A stretch of DNA of 64,000 bases from Pseudomonadales bacterium (GCA_020062665.1 JAGUVW010000036.1:62001-126000); one strand, 5' to 3'; shown: positions 7,511 through 19,309, numbered from the stretch's first letter. The notes: generated from the sequence alone by a model not told the origin. Numbers and translations are program-made.

Positions 7511-9201
7511 TGTTGGCCCGGGCTGGACTGGTTTATCGCACCTTGCGGCATGTGCCGCTGGAACAGCTCTGGTTCTATCTGTTGCGACGCCGGTTGTCGC
7601 TGCGAGTTGCCAGGCCCGCATCTACCCGTGGCACCAACAAGATGGCGCTGCCACTGACGCTGGCCGCACCGCTGCCGACTGTGGAGCCAATCGTGCAGCA
7701 GGGGCGCTTGTATTTTCTGAATCAAACGGCAGGATTCGAACTGGATACGCCCGACTGGCGTGCCAGCGGCATGCCCAAGCTGTGGCGCTATCACCTGCAT
7801 TATTTTGATTGGCTGAAGGATGAAATTCCGGATCACATACTTTGTGCGTTCACGCTGGATCATTGGATTGCACATAATCCGCCAGGCAGCGAGGATGCCT
7901 GGGAGCCCTACACGGCTTCGCTGCGCCTGATCAACTGGATTGGCTATTGCTTTCGCCGCTGCCAGCTTGGGCTTGATATCAAAGCGGCGTGGATCGACAG
8001 CATTGCGGAGCAGGGCAACTGGTTGGCGCACAATCTGGAATTTCATATCCGTGCCAATCATCTGCTGAAAAATCGGTTGGCGTTGGTTTGGTTCCGGCTG
8101 CTTTTCCGCGTCGGCAGTGGCGACGCATCGCTGCATCGGGCCTGTTCTGACCTGCAGGCAGAGCTGCTGGAGCAGTTCAACGCCGACGGCGGTCACTACG
8201 AACGCTCGCCCAGCTATCATGCGATCTGCCTGGAGCATTGCATTGCGCTTTTTGATGCATTGCAGGCTGCGGCAGTATCGACTGCATTGCTGCTGACGCT
8301 GCGCAACGTGATCGACAAGGGCTTGCGATTTCTGCAGGCGCTCTCGTTTTCCGACGGCAAGGTTGCGCTCATCGGTGACTCCACGTTGCATGGCGCCCAT
8401 GCCTGGCAAACATTGCAGAACTACTGGCAACAGGTGAACCTCTCCGCATCGATTCCCCCGACCGAGCCGGCATCGCTGCAGCATTTTCCAAATACCGGCT
8501 TTGTGGTGTGGCAGTTCGGTAATGGCAAGCTGATCGTTTCCACCGGTGGACCAAGTCCCGTCTACCAGCCAGGTCATGCGCACTGCGATGCCGGCAGTTT
8601 CGAACTGGAGTGGATGGGGCGGCGAGTCATCGTGGACAGCGGTGTCAGCCAGTACGCTCCGGGCCCTATGCGACACTATGTGCGCTCATCCCGTGCCCAC
8701 AATGTCATGGCGGTGGAAAATCAGGATCAAAACGAAATCTGGGGAGAATTCCGCATCGGTGCGCGCATTGAAATATCGAACGTGGATGTCCGGCAGCAGA
8801 GCGATTCGGTGCAGGTTGTGCTGGAGATGCGTTCACACGCTGCTGCGCGAGTGTCCTACCGCCACCGTCGAGTCTTTACGCTGCAATCTCACCAGATCCA
8901 GATTTCAGACACCGTCCAGCTGAACAAGCCTGCGCTGGTACACAGTCGCCTGCATTTTCATCCCGAATTTCAGCTATACCAGCGCGAGGGTGTGTGGCAC
9001 CTGGATGATGACGCGACGCTGTCCATCCATGTCGAAACAGGCGAATCGCCAGCTGCGCAGGTGGAAGCTGGCCATTACTGTCCGGATTTCGGCAGCGTGC
9101 TTCCCAATCAGTGTCTGTTGCTGTCAATGCAGTGCCAGCAACAGGGCGCGCTGGATGTCACCATCCGCCTTCAACCTGGCCACACTGCGGTGAGTCGATG
9201 A
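7510..9201 (+). CDS. Heparinase II/III family polysaccharide lyase
   Basis: A 563-residue protein of the alginate/heparinase II-III superfamily. The N-terminal half is an alpha-helical toroid including KLWRYHLHYFDWL, AFTLDHWIAHNPP and LEFHIRANHLLKN, where Asn and His match the catalytic region of the family. The C-terminal half is a beta-sandwich with GHAHCDAGSFELEW and VDSGVSQYAPGPMRHYVRS. No signal peptide is evident at the chosen start, which is common for members in exopolysaccharide clusters. It probably trims or degrades uronic-acid-containing polymer during synthesis or recycling. It is in an operon with a one-base overlap upstream and a four-base ATGA overlap downstream. Confidence 0.85.
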   Translation: MLARAGLVYRTLRHVPLEQLWFYLLRRRLSLRVARPASTRGTNKMALPLTLAAPLPTVEPIVQQGRLYFLNQTAGFELDTPDWRASGMPKLWRYHLHYFDWLKDEIPDHILCAFTLDHWIAHNPPGSEDAWEPYTASLRLINWIGYCFRRCQLGLDIKAAWIDSIAEQGNWLAHNLEFHIRANHLLKNRLALVWFRLLFRVGSGDASLHRACSDLQAELLEQFNADGGHYERSPSYHAICLEHCIALFDALQAAAVSTALLLTLRNVIDKGLRFLQALSFSDGKVALIGDSTLHGAHAWQTLQNYWQQVNLSASIPPTEPASLQHFPNTGFVVWQFGNGKLIVSTGGPSPVYQPGHAHCDAGSFELEWMGRRVIVDSGVSQYAPGPMRHYVRSSRAHNVMAVENQDQNEIWGEFRIGARIEISNVDVRQQSDSVQVVLEMRSHAAARVSYRHRRVFTLQSHQIQISDTVQLNKPALVHSRLHFHPEFQLYQREGVWHLDDDATLSIHVETGESPAAQVEAGHYCPDFGSVLPNQCLLLSMQCQQQGALDVTIRLQPGHTAVSR

Positions 9202-10478
9202 AAATTCTCTTTCTGTCCCATTATTTTCCGCCCGAAGTGAACGCGCCGGCCACCCGCACCTACGAACACTGCTCGCGCTGGGTGCAACAGGGGCATCAGG
9301 TGACGGTGGTGACTTGCAATCCCAATCATCCCCATGGTGAGCTTTATCCTGGGCACCGCAATCGGCTGTGGCAGGAAGAGCAGGTGGCAGGGATCCGCGT
9401 TATCCGCTTGTGGACATTTCTGTCGGCCAACAAGGGCTTTGGTTTGCGTACACTGAATTACGTGTGGTTCATGCTGGCTTGTGTGTTGTTGTGCTGGCGC
9501 TTTGGTCGTCATGACGTGGTGATCTCCACGTCGCCGCAGTTTTTCAACGGGCTGGCGGGTTACGCGGTTTCGCGTCTGCGGCGCTTGCCCTGGGTGCTGG
9601 AGATCCGTGACCTGTGGCCGGAATCCATTCTGGCCGTGGGCGCGATGAAGGAAGGCTGGATCACGCGGCTGCTGTACTGGCTGGAGCTGTTCTGTTATCG
9701 CCGTTGCGATCTGATCGTGCCAGTGACGGATTCGTTTCGCGATTATATGGTCGGCAAGGGCATCGACCCAGACAAGATTATGGTCATCAAGAACGGTGTC
9801 GACCTCACTCTGTTTTCGCTGAACCAGCCTGCACCCGATCCGCATCTGGATTATCTGTTCGAGCAGCATGGACTAAAAGGAAAATTTATCGCGGCCTACG
9901 TGGGCACTCATGGCATGGCGCATCATCTCGACACGATTCTGCAGGCCGCGGAGCAGCTACGCGCACGGCAGGACATTCATTTTTTGCTGGTGGGCGATGG
10001 GGCCGAACGCGAACGTCTGCAACAACTGGCGCAGCAGAAAAAGCTGTCGAATGTGACGCTGCTGGGGCAGTTGCCAAAACCCAGCATGCCGGCGCTGTGG
10101 AACCGGGTGCATCTGTCGCTGATCCTGTTGCGCAAGAGTGACACCTTCAAATCGGTCATTCCCTCGAAAATTTTTGAAAGCCTGGCCATGAACAAGGCGA
10201 TCATTCTGGGTGTGGAAGGTGAAAGCGCGCAGCTGCTGCAGGAGTCCGGTTGTGGTATCTGCATCACGCCCGAAGACGCGGACGCGCTGGCGCGGGAAGT
10301 ACAGGCACTGGCAGACGACGGGGAACGTCACCGGCAAATGGCAGCGGGTGGAAGCGATTACGTACGCGAGCATTTTGATCGGGATCGGCTGGCCCAGCGT
10401 TTTGTGGATGGCATGGCGACCCGGGTCGGTATCGCGCAAGTACCGACGGCGATTTGTGCCAACGGCAGGCCGGATTAG
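9198..10478 (+). CDS. Glycosyltransferase family 4, WbuB-like
   Basis: A 426-residue GT-B glycosyltransferase. It opens with MKILFLSHYFPPEVNAPATR, the typical start of WbuB/CapM-like enzymes. The central part contains VLEIRDLWPESILAVGAMK, as in L-fucosamine transferases, and the C-terminal domain carries AYVGTHGMAHHLDTI and SKIFESLAMNKAIILG (donor-binding region). It likely adds an early sugar to a lipid-linked oligosaccharide on the cytoplasmic face. The ATG at 9198 overlaps the lyase stop as ATGA. The frame extends upstream of 9198, but that part overlaps the lyase and has no ribosome site. Confidence 0.88.
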   Translation: MKILFLSHYFPPEVNAPATRTYEHCSRWVQQGHQVTVVTCNPNHPHGELYPGHRNRLWQEEQVAGIRVIRLWTFLSANKGFGLRTLNYVWFMLACVLLCWRFGRHDVVISTSPQFFNGLAGYAVSRLRRLPWVLEIRDLWPESILAVGAMKEGWITRLLYWLELFCYRRCDLIVPVTDSFRDYMVGKGIDPDKIMVIKNGVDLTLFSLNQPAPDPHLDYLFEQHGLKGKFIAAYVGTHGMAHHLDTILQAAEQLRARQDIHFLLVGDGAERERLQQLAQQKKLSNVTLLGQLPKPSMPALWNRVHLSLILLRKSDTFKSVIPSKIFESLAMNKAIILGVEGESAQLLQESGCGICITPEDADALAREVQALADDGERHRQMAAGGSDYVREHFDRDRLAQRFVDGMATRVGIAQVPTAICANGRPD

Positions 10479-10489
10479 GCGATGTCAAC

Positions 10490-12142
10490 ATGCCACTGAT
10501 ATCCACACTGATTTCTGCGCTGTTCATTACCGTTGTGCTGATCCCCTGGCTGATGCGCCACGCCACTCGGTTGCAGTTGGTGGATCTGCCCAACGAGCGC
10601 AAGGTGCATTCCCATTCCGTGCCTCGGGTTGGTGGCATTGCCATGGTAATCGGCATGCTGGTGCCGTTTCTGGTGTGGTTTCCCAAGGATCGCCTGTTTG
10701 CCGGCATTCTGCTGGGCACGGCGATTCTGGCAGCCTTTGGCATCTGGGATGATCGCAGCGATCTGCACTACCGGGTGAAATTCGCCGGCCAGATTCTGGC
10801 GTCGCTGGCGGTGGTGGTGGTGGGTGATGTGTGCGTAGCCTGGATTCCGTTTCTTGCGTTTCCCATCGACACGTGGTGGATCAGCTACCCGTTCACCGTG
10901 TTCTGTTTGCTCGCCATCATCAATGCCATGAATCTGTCCGATGGACTCGACGGCCTGGCGGGCGGCGCATCCATTCTCAGTTTTGGGTTGGTAGGATTGA
11001 TGGCGTTCCAGTCCAGCTCCTATGCGGTGGTGATACTCACGCTCGCGGTCGCCGGCAGCATTCTGGGATTTCTGCGTTTCAATTCTCATCCGGCCCGCAT
11101 ATTCATGGGCGACACCGGCAGCCAGTTCCTGGGCTTCATTCTGGGGGTGCTGGTGATCGTCATGACGCAGCAAGTCAATCCGGCGGTGAGTGCGGTGTTG
11201 CCGCTGCTGATCTTCGGTCTGCCCGTGATTGATACCGTTACCGTGATGGCGCGTCGCCTGCTGGCGGGGCGCTCGCCATTCGCGCCGGACAAGAATCATA
11301 TCCATCATCGCTTGTTGGCCATTGGCTTCTCCCACTATGAAACCGTAGTGCTGCTGTATTTTATCCAGTTTGGTTTTGTCACCATCGCCTACCTGCTGCG
11401 CTTTCATGTCGACAGCGTGGTGATGACAGCGTTTCTTGCCTACAGCGCACTGGTGTTGTGGTCGATTCATCTGCTGCTGAAGCATGATCTGGTGCGGCGT
11501 TACGATCTTAGTCTCACCCGCCTTGGATGGATGGTGCTGGGGCCGGTGCGACCGTTCCTGCAGCGCTCCAATCTGCCGCGTCTGATTCGGCTGACCTTGC
11601 TGCTGGTGTTGATCATATATTCTCTGCAGGCAGCGCTGCATATCAGGCAGGTTCCGCTGGATATCGCCATTCTGGCAACGTTGCTGGCGCTGCTGGCATT
11701 CGCCAATCTGCCGACGCGCAGCCACATGCAATGGGCCGACGCGATTTCGATGTACACCTGCTGCGCGCTGCTGGCCTATCTGGGCTATATCCAGGGATCG
11801 ACCACAGACGTCGCAGTCCGGCTGGTGGACTGGGCGCTCGTCATCGTCCTGGGAACGTTGGTGCTACTGGCGGTACTGCTGTCGCCGCAGCGCAGATTCG
11901 AAACCAGCCCGCTGGATTTTCTGGTCATCCTGCTGGCCGTGCTTGCGCCTCTGCTGTCGGTGCAGATCGAAGGTTACAGTTCGGTGACATTGGCAGTGGT
12001 GAAATTTGTCGTGCTGCTGTACGCCTTCGAGTATGTCCGCAACGGCATGGCGGTGCCCGATCTGAAACTGCTGCGCGGCAGTCTGGCTGCCGGCATGTTG
12101 CTGGTGGGCGCAAGCATTTTCTGGGCGGCAGTCCCTGTCTGA
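10490..12142 (+). CDS. WecA/TagO-like polyprenyl-phosphate sugar-1-phosphate transferase with extra membrane domain
   Basis: A 550-residue multi-pass inner-membrane protein. The first 330 residues match the WecA/MraY superfamily: LPNERKVHSHSVPRVGG, the GIWDDR aspartates, NAMNLSDGLDGLAGG, RIFMGDTGSQFLG and the NHIHHRLL loop. It should transfer a (HexNAc) sugar-1-phosphate from a UDP-sugar to undecaprenyl phosphate, priming the island's polysaccharide. The enzyme is longer than the roughly 360 residues usual for WecA; the extra C-terminal 200 residues contain several further hydrophobic helices of unknown role. Start ATG 10490 is 11 bases after the previous stop, with only a weak ribosome site. 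Confidence 0.87.
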   Translation: MPLISTLISALFITVVLIPWLMRHATRLQLVDLPNERKVHSHSVPRVGGIAMVIGMLVPFLVWFPKDRLFAGILLGTAILAAFGIWDDRSDLHYRVKFAGQILASLAVVVVGDVCVAWIPFLAFPIDTWWISYPFTVFCLLAIINAMNLSDGLDGLAGGASILSFGLVGLMAFQSSSYAVVILTLAVAGSILGFLRFNSHPARIFMGDTGSQFLGFILGVLVIVMTQQVNPAVSAVLPLLIFGLPVIDTVTVMARRLLAGRSPFAPDKNHIHHRLLAIGFSHYETVVLLYFIQFGFVTIAYLLRFHVDSVVMTAFLAYSALVLWSIHLLLKHDLVRRYDLSLTRLGWMVLGPVRPFLQRSNLPRLIRLTLLLVLIIYSLQAALHIRQVPLDIAILATLLALLAFANLPTRSHMQWADAISMYTCCALLAYLGYIQGSTTDVAVRLVDWALVIVLGTLVLLAVLLSPQRRFETSPLDFLVILLAVLAPLLSVQIEGYSSVTLAVVKFVVLLYAFEYVRNGMAVPDLKLLRGSLAAGMLLVGASIFWAAVPV

Positions 12143-12238
12143 CCCAATTGGGCGCTTTCTTCAAACTGTAATTTCTCTGCAGCATTTCCGTGACATAGTG
12201 ACCCGGTCATACCCTCAACGCACGGATTTGTGAACCTC

Positions 12239-14623
12239 ATGAAAGCCCGGTTTCTCATGCCTCTGCTGGCGGCAGCGGCACTCTCAACACTGGTTGCCTG
12301 CGATGGCGCCGAAGGTCGCAAGGAAAAATATCTGCAGCAGGCGGAAGCCAGCTTTCAGGCCGGCGACTACGAAAAAGCCCGCATCAATTTCAAAAACGTA
12401 CTGCAGATCGATCCGAAGGATCTCAAAGGACGTGAAGGTATCGCGCGGACCATGGAGAAACTGCAGGACTGGCGTGGTGCGGTCGCCCAGTATCGTGCCA
12501 TCGTGGAAGAAGACCCTGCCAACGTGAACGCCAAGGTCAAGCTGGGTCAGCTGTATCTGCTGGCCAAGGCGTCCGATCTGGCGCTGACGCTGGCGGATGA
12601 AGTGCTGGCAGCACAGAGCACGCACGATGGAGCGCTGGCACTGAAAGCCGGCGCGCAGATCCAGATGGGCAAGGCCGACGAAGCGCTGATCAATGCGGAG
12701 CAGGCCTTCAAGATCAACAACGCCAGCATCGACAATATCGTCCTGCTGGCGTCGTTGTATGGCAACAAGGGCCGCACCGACGATGCCATCAACCTGCTGG
12801 AAGCCGAACAAAAAAAACATCCCACCAGCAGTAGCATTCTGACGCTGCTGTCGCGCTTCTACATGTCCACCGAGCGTCTGGCGCTGGCCGAAAACGCGCT
12901 GAAAAAACTGGTGGAAATCAATTCCGAGCAGATTGCCTACAAAAACCAGCTAGCCCGTTTCTACCTGGCCACCGATCGCAGTGAAGAAGCCGAGGCCATG
13001 CTGGTGGCGGCCGCCGCGCAGGAGCCGCTGGATGTCGAGGCCATCTCCTCGCTGCAGGCGTTCTATCTGCAGCGTGATGACAAGGCAAAGGCCGAAGCGG
13101 TGCTGACCGATGCCATCGCCAAACACCCCAAGATTACCGAGCTGCGTTTGCGCCTGGCGGGTTATCACCTCAGCCAGAAGAAAAATGACGATGCCCGTGC
13201 GATCTACGAAGCGCTCCTGGAAGAAGATAAAGCCGCCGCGCTGAAAGCCAAGACACGTCTGGCCTACATGGATACGCTGGACAAAAAGCCCGATCAGGCG
13301 CTCGCGAAACTGGCCGAGGTGCTGGAAGAAAACCCGGCTGATGTCGAGGCCTTGACGCTGCGTGGTGGCATCAATCTTTCGAGTAACAAACCTCTCGACG
13401 CCATCGGCGATCTGCGCGCCGTGCTGGGTGCCACACCGGATGCGCCCGAGGTTATCAAAATGCTGGGTCGTGCCCACCAGATGAACGGAGAAAAGCAGCA
13501 GGCGGTCGATCTCTACAAATCGGCGCTGAATCTGCAGCCGAAAGATGTCGAGCTGCGCATGCAACTGGCGGATTTGCTGCTGGAGCTGAAGGAGCTGAAC
13601 CAGGCTGCCAAGCAACTGGAAACCGCCAACCAGCTGCTGCCAGACAACGCCCGCATTCTGGAAAAAATGATACTGGTCTACATCCAGGGGCAGTATCTCG
13701 ACGACGCCGACAAAGTCATCGCGCAACTGCGCGCCTTGACGCCGGACAGTCCGCGCAACGCATATTACGCCGGCTTGGTGGCACAGGCGCGCAACGAGCA
13801 CGAAGCGGCACTGAAGCACTTCGATGAATCCTTCGCCCTCAAACCCGGTGCCATCGAACCGATGACGGCGAAAATCAAAAGTTATATCGCGCTGGACCAG
13901 ATCGATCCGGCCATCGCCTGGCTGACCGAATCCATCAAGACCGTGGACGACAACCCGGTGGCGCACAACCTGCTGGGCGAATTGTGGCTGGCCAAAAAAG
14001 AATGGACGAAAGCACGCGCCGAGTTTTCCCGTTGCATGACACTCAAACCGGACTGGTGGATTCCCTATCGCAACACCGCGCTGGCAGAACAGGGTGAAGG
14101 TGGTGACGAGAAGAGTTTTGCCTATTTGCAGTCGGTGGTGGACAAGGTCGACAGCATGCCGTTGCGCATCGAAGCCGCCAATCGCGCCGAGCGTCTTGGT
14201 CATTACGATTTCGCCATCCAGCAGTACGAAAAGGTATTGGCACAAAATCCCGACAACAAGCTGATCGTCAACAACCTGACGATGCTGATCGTGACCCACA
14301 AATCCGACGCGGCCAGTCTGCAGCGCGCCAGCGAACTGTCTGCCCAGCTGGAGGGGCTCGATAACCCGTTCTTCATGGATACTGCCGGCTGGGTGCACTA
14401 CGTGAAAGGCGACTACCAGCGCGCGCTGCCCATCATCCAGCAAGCAGCGCGCGGCGCGCCGGAGGATCCGTCCATCCAGTATCACCTGGCGATGGCCTAT
14501 TGGGGCACCAGTGATCGCGAGAACGCCGCCCGCTATCTGGAAAAAGCGCTGGAAAGTGGCAAGCCCTTCGTCGGCCGGGACAAGGCAGAAAAGCTGCTCG
14601 CCGAAATCAAGCAGCAAAGCTGA
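12239..14623 (+). CDS. prsT: PrsT-type TPR lipoprotein of the PEP-CTERM system
   Basis: A 794-residue lipoprotein. The signal peptide ends in the lipobox LVAC with the lipidated Cys at residue 21. The rest is made of tetratricopeptide repeats, beginning with YLQQAEASFQAGDYEKARIN and NVLQIDPKDLKG and repeating to the C-terminus. This architecture matches the PEP-CTERM-system TPR lipoprotein PrsT, usually encoded with exosortases and polysaccharide genes and thought to act as a periplasmic scaffold. It is somewhat shorter than the roughly 900 residues I recall for the family. ATG 12239 is preferred over GTG 12230 because it starts a compact signal peptide. The next gene follows after 21 bases. 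Confidence 0.85.
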   Translation: MKARFLMPLLAAAALSTLVACDGAEGRKEKYLQQAEASFQAGDYEKARINFKNVLQIDPKDLKGREGIARTMEKLQDWRGAVAQYRAIVEEDPANVNAKVKLGQLYLLAKASDLALTLADEVLAAQSTHDGALALKAGAQIQMGKADEALINAEQAFKINNASIDNIVLLASLYGNKGRTDDAINLLEAEQKKHPTSSSILTLLSRFYMSTERLALAENALKKLVEINSEQIAYKNQLARFYLATDRSEEAEAMLVAAAAQEPLDVEAISSLQAFYLQRDDKAKAEAVLTDAIAKHPKITELRLRLAGYHLSQKKNDDARAIYEALLEEDKAAALKAKTRLAYMDTLDKKPDQALAKLAEVLEENPADVEALTLRGGINLSSNKPLDAIGDLRAVLGATPDAPEVIKMLGRAHQMNGEKQQAVDLYKSALNLQPKDVELRMQLADLLLELKELNQAAKQLETANQLLPDNARILEKMILVYIQGQYLDDADKVIAQLRALTPDSPRNAYYAGLVAQARNEHEAALKHFDESFALKPGAIEPMTAKIKSYIALDQIDPAIAWLTESIKTVDDNPVAHNLLGELWLAKKEWTKARAEFSRCMTLKPDWWIPYRNTALAEQGEGGDEKSFAYLQSVVDKVDSMPLRIEAANRAERLGHYDFAIQQYEKVLAQNPDNKLIVNNLTMLIVTHKSDAASLQRASELSAQLEGLDNPFFMDTAGWVHYVKGDYQRALPIIQQAARGAPEDPSIQYHLAMAYWGTSDRENAARYLEKALESGKPFVGRDKAEKLLAEIKQQS

Positions 14624-14644
14624 ACGAAAACATTGGGGGAATCT

Positions 14645-16510
14645 ATGCAGATGCAATTGAGCTGGCTGCGCAATCTGGTGATTGCGCTGTGGATGCTGGG
14701 AACGTGGCAAACGGCCATCGCGGTCACGGTACAGGGTGGCACTCTGGTGGGGGATCAGGAACGCGCGCAACGTGCGCCGGTGGCGTTGGCCGCCGGCAAT
14801 TACCGTCTGCATCTGCTGGATCCATTCGCTACTGAACATTTCGCGCTGGCAGAGGCGGGCGCCTTGCTGTCGCGCGGATCGGATCGCGTTGTCCAGCTTG
14901 CGCTGGGTGCAGGCAGCAGCACGGCATTCGCCGACTTCAATATTGCCAGTGCAGGCGAGCTGGATCTGTTCGTGCACGCCGCCACCGGCCAGGCCACGGG
15001 CGCAGCAGTTGTTGCGGTGGAATCCCTGAGCGGCGCAACCGCTGGGCAGCGCGTGTTCGAGCAGGCATTTTCGTTCAGCAGGCACGAGCCCGACAGCGAT
15101 CGCTATGCATTTCATGACACCGTGAAGCTGGCAGTGGATACGGATGTGCACATCGATCTGACCGACATGCACGCCCTCAGCTTCAGCTTTGCGCCGTTTG
15201 AAGCCATCATCGTGCGCGTTGCCAATACCACCGCCACCGAGGTATTCGGTACCTGGTGCTGGTACCAGGGGGTTGTCAGTGCTGCCGATGCCGCTGCCTG
15301 CGTCAACATGAATGGCCTGTCCGCACCGGATGGCCAGACGCTCAGCCAGACGCTGGCAATGCGCGCCGGATTCCTGTCCTGGTATGTCACCGCCAAGGCG
15401 CCGCTGGCACAGACCAGTCAGCTCGGCTGGCGCATGCTCGATGTCAGCGCCGATTCCGATCTGGGTGAAGACGTCGTCATCGTAAATCGCAGCGGCGATC
15501 ACTACGCGCGCGAGGTGGGACGCTTCACGCTTGGCGCAAGAACGGCAGTGGATGTCGATCTGAATGCGCTGTCGGATGTGGTGTCGCCGTTCAAGCTGGC
15601 CATCGTTTCCACCGATAGCGGCAATGCCATCCGGCTCGACAACAACACCCTGTATCAAACAGGTGTCACCTTGAACGCGGGTGAATACCGCATCCTGCTG
15701 TCCGATGATTTGAGCGGCGATCAGGGCTTGCTGGGTATTCGTGTCAACGCCGGCGCCACGCAACTGTTCGATGACGTGTTTTCGCTGGGCGATTTTCAGC
15801 GCCTGGGCCAGGTTGAATCCACTGGCAGCGGCAGCACGCCCGTCACGTTGTCGCTGCATGAATTCCGCCAGCCGCTCGACGTGCGGATCGCAAACGCCAC
15901 TGCGGTGGCGCTGCGCCTGACCGACACCGCGCAAACCGGCAGCTTCACACGCGCACCGGGCCGCTACAGCGTTTGGGGCCGCTTCGATGCCGATGCCGAG
16001 GATGATCTGTATCGGGTGCGCGTCGGTTCTGGTGCAAACATCCTGGGTGAATTTCTTGCCGCCACCGGTACGCGACTGATCGAACAGCGCGAAGTGACGT
16101 TGTCTGCACCGGTGTCCGGCACCATGGCCGTGCGCAATTTTGCGTTTCCTGATGTACTGGGCGAACGCTTCCGCATGATCCTGGTGCAGGACGACGGCAC
16201 GCCGCTGAAATTCGACGTAGACAGCGCAGATGGTGACAGTGTGCAGGCGGCCGTCACACTTGCCGCCGGCGTCGCGCACATCGCCCTGTTCGCCAGCCAG
16301 GACACTCCGACCGCTGCCACCGTTATCGGCTACCGTTTTGAATACGATGCCGTGTCCGGTGGTGAGCCCGCGCCAACACCGCCGCGCAGTGCCAACGGTT
16401 CTGGCGGCAAGAGCAAAGGTGGTGGCGGTTTCAGTTCATTCCTGTTGTATGTATTGCTGATGTTCAAAATCCTGCGGCAGCGAAAACTCGCTGCCAGCGC
16501 GCAGGGCTGA
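14645..16510 (+). CDS. Secreted protein with Gly-rich, GlyGly-CTERM-like C-terminal sorting tail
   Basis: A 621-residue exported protein. Start ATG 14645 follows a GGGGGA box; the N-terminus is a signal peptide cleaved near TAIA. The body contains recurring segments of the pattern L-AG-YR-LL-D, for example VALAAGNYRLHLLD (early) and VTLNAGEYRILLSDD (middle), suggesting repeated beta-sandwich domains. From about residue 583 comes a Ser/Gly/Lys linker with GGKSKGGGG, a hydrophobic helix (FSSFLLYVLLMFKIL) and a basic RQRK, followed by a short tail. This three-part tail resembles GlyGly-CTERM substrates of rhombosortase rather than PEP-CTERM. No rhombosortase gene is in the window. It lies in an operon behind the TPR lipoprotein. 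Function unknown. Confidence 0.7.
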   Translation: MQMQLSWLRNLVIALWMLGTWQTAIAVTVQGGTLVGDQERAQRAPVALAAGNYRLHLLDPFATEHFALAEAGALLSRGSDRVVQLALGAGSSTAFADFNIASAGELDLFVHAATGQATGAAVVAVESLSGATAGQRVFEQAFSFSRHEPDSDRYAFHDTVKLAVDTDVHIDLTDMHALSFSFAPFEAIIVRVANTTATEVFGTWCWYQGVVSAADAAACVNMNGLSAPDGQTLSQTLAMRAGFLSWYVTAKAPLAQTSQLGWRMLDVSADSDLGEDVVIVNRSGDHYAREVGRFTLGARTAVDVDLNALSDVVSPFKLAIVSTDSGNAIRLDNNTLYQTGVTLNAGEYRILLSDDLSGDQGLLGIRVNAGATQLFDDVFSLGDFQRLGQVESTGSGSTPVTLSLHEFRQPLDVRIANATAVALRLTDTAQTGSFTRAPGRYSVWGRFDADAEDDLYRVRVGSGANILGEFLAATGTRLIEQREVTLSAPVSGTMAVRNFAFPDVLGERFRMILVQDDGTPLKFDVDSADGDSVQAAVTLAAGVAHIALFASQDTPTAATVIGYRFEYDAVSGGEPAPTPPRSANGSGGKSKGGGGFSSFLLYVLLMFKILRQRKLAASAQG

Positions 16511-16586
16511 GCTGCCAAAGCCAGCACTGCACGTTCATTTGTGGGAACTCAGGATCAGGAAAAACGGGAAGATCAGGGAAGGAAAA

Positions 16587-16672
16587 TGGTGCCGATGGTC
16601 AGACTCGAACTGACATGAGCAGAGCTCGGTTGATTTTGAATCAACTGCGTCTACCGGTTTCGCCACATCGGC
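16587..16672 (-). tRNA. tRNA-Leu(CAA)
   Basis: The minus strand folds into an 86-base tRNA with an encoded CCA. The acceptor stem pairs GCCGATG with CATCGGC, the T-loop reads GTTCGAGTC, and there is a long variable arm as in leucine tRNAs. The anticodon arm TTGA-TTCAAAA-TCAA gives anticodon CAA, reading UUG. It sits alone between the exosortase island and queA, and tRNA genes are common borders of acquired islands. Confidence 0.95.
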
Positions 16673-16753
16673 TTTGGGGAAGAACAAGAGCGGCGATTAT
16701 ATCAGCGCATCGGACAAGGTCAACCGACCGTTTCGGTGACGGGAGCAACCCGC

Positions 16754-16759
16754 TATAAT
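16754..16759 (+). promoter_or_regulatory. -10 element of the queA promoter
   Basis: A perfect TATAAT lies 29 bases upstream of the queA start. No good -35 hexamer is seen at 17 bases upstream (TTTCGG is there). The promoter would drive queA-tgt and possibly yajC-secDF. Confidence 0.55.
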
Positions 16760-16787
16760 TGGCGCCCTTTTCGCCAGCGGCCCCGAC

Positions 16788-18933
<2,146 letters not shown>

Positions 18934-18973
18934 TCCGCAACCGAAATTCCAATGTCATCAAACTGAGGTAAAT

Positions 18974-19309
18974 ATGAGTTTCTTTATCGCCGACGCAATG
19001 GCCGAAGCCCCCATGGGCGCTGCACCCGATGGCAGCCCGCTGACCTTCTGGGGCATGATGCTGTTCATGGTGCTGATCTTCTATTTCATGATCATTCGGC
19101 CCCAGAACAAGCGCAACAAGGAACTGAAGAACCTGTTGTCGAATCTGAGCAAGGGCGATGAGGTGTCCCTGAGTGGCGGCATGCTGGGCAAGATCACCAA
19201 AGTCACCGACGATTACGTGGTGGTGGAAGTGGCGCCTAACATCGAAATCTCCTTCCAGAAGGGCGCTGTCACCGCAACCCTGCCCAAAGGCACCCTGAAA
19301 AGTATCTGA
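18974..19309 (+). CDS. yajC: Preprotein translocase accessory subunit YajC
   Basis: A 111-residue protein with one N-terminal membrane helix (about residues 24-43) followed by IIRPQNKRNKELKNLLSNL and the conserved GGMLGKITKV domain. It forms a complex with SecD and SecF that assists Sec-dependent export. ATG 18974 has an AGGTAAAT leader. The downstream secD gene begins 75 bases later. Confidence 0.96.
   Translation: MSFFIADAMAEAPMGAAPDGSPLTFWGMMLFMVLIFYFMIIRPQNKRNKELKNLLSNLSKGDEVSLSGGMLGKITKVTDDYVVVEVAPNIEISFQKGAVTATLPKGTLKSI

Noticed and set aside
12950-16279. A 1109-codon open frame on the minus strand
   Set aside because: It is antisense to the TPR lipoprotein and the Gly-rich-tail protein, whose domains and signal peptides are clear. 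The antisense product is rich in His, Gln and Arg with no recognisable domain, as expected from a GC-rich codon-bias shadow.
16370-16510. PEP-CTERM signal on the Gly-rich-tail protein
   Set aside because: There is a PTPPRS segment but no VPEP/VPLP motif directly before the helix; the Gly run fits a GlyGly-CTERM-like tail better.
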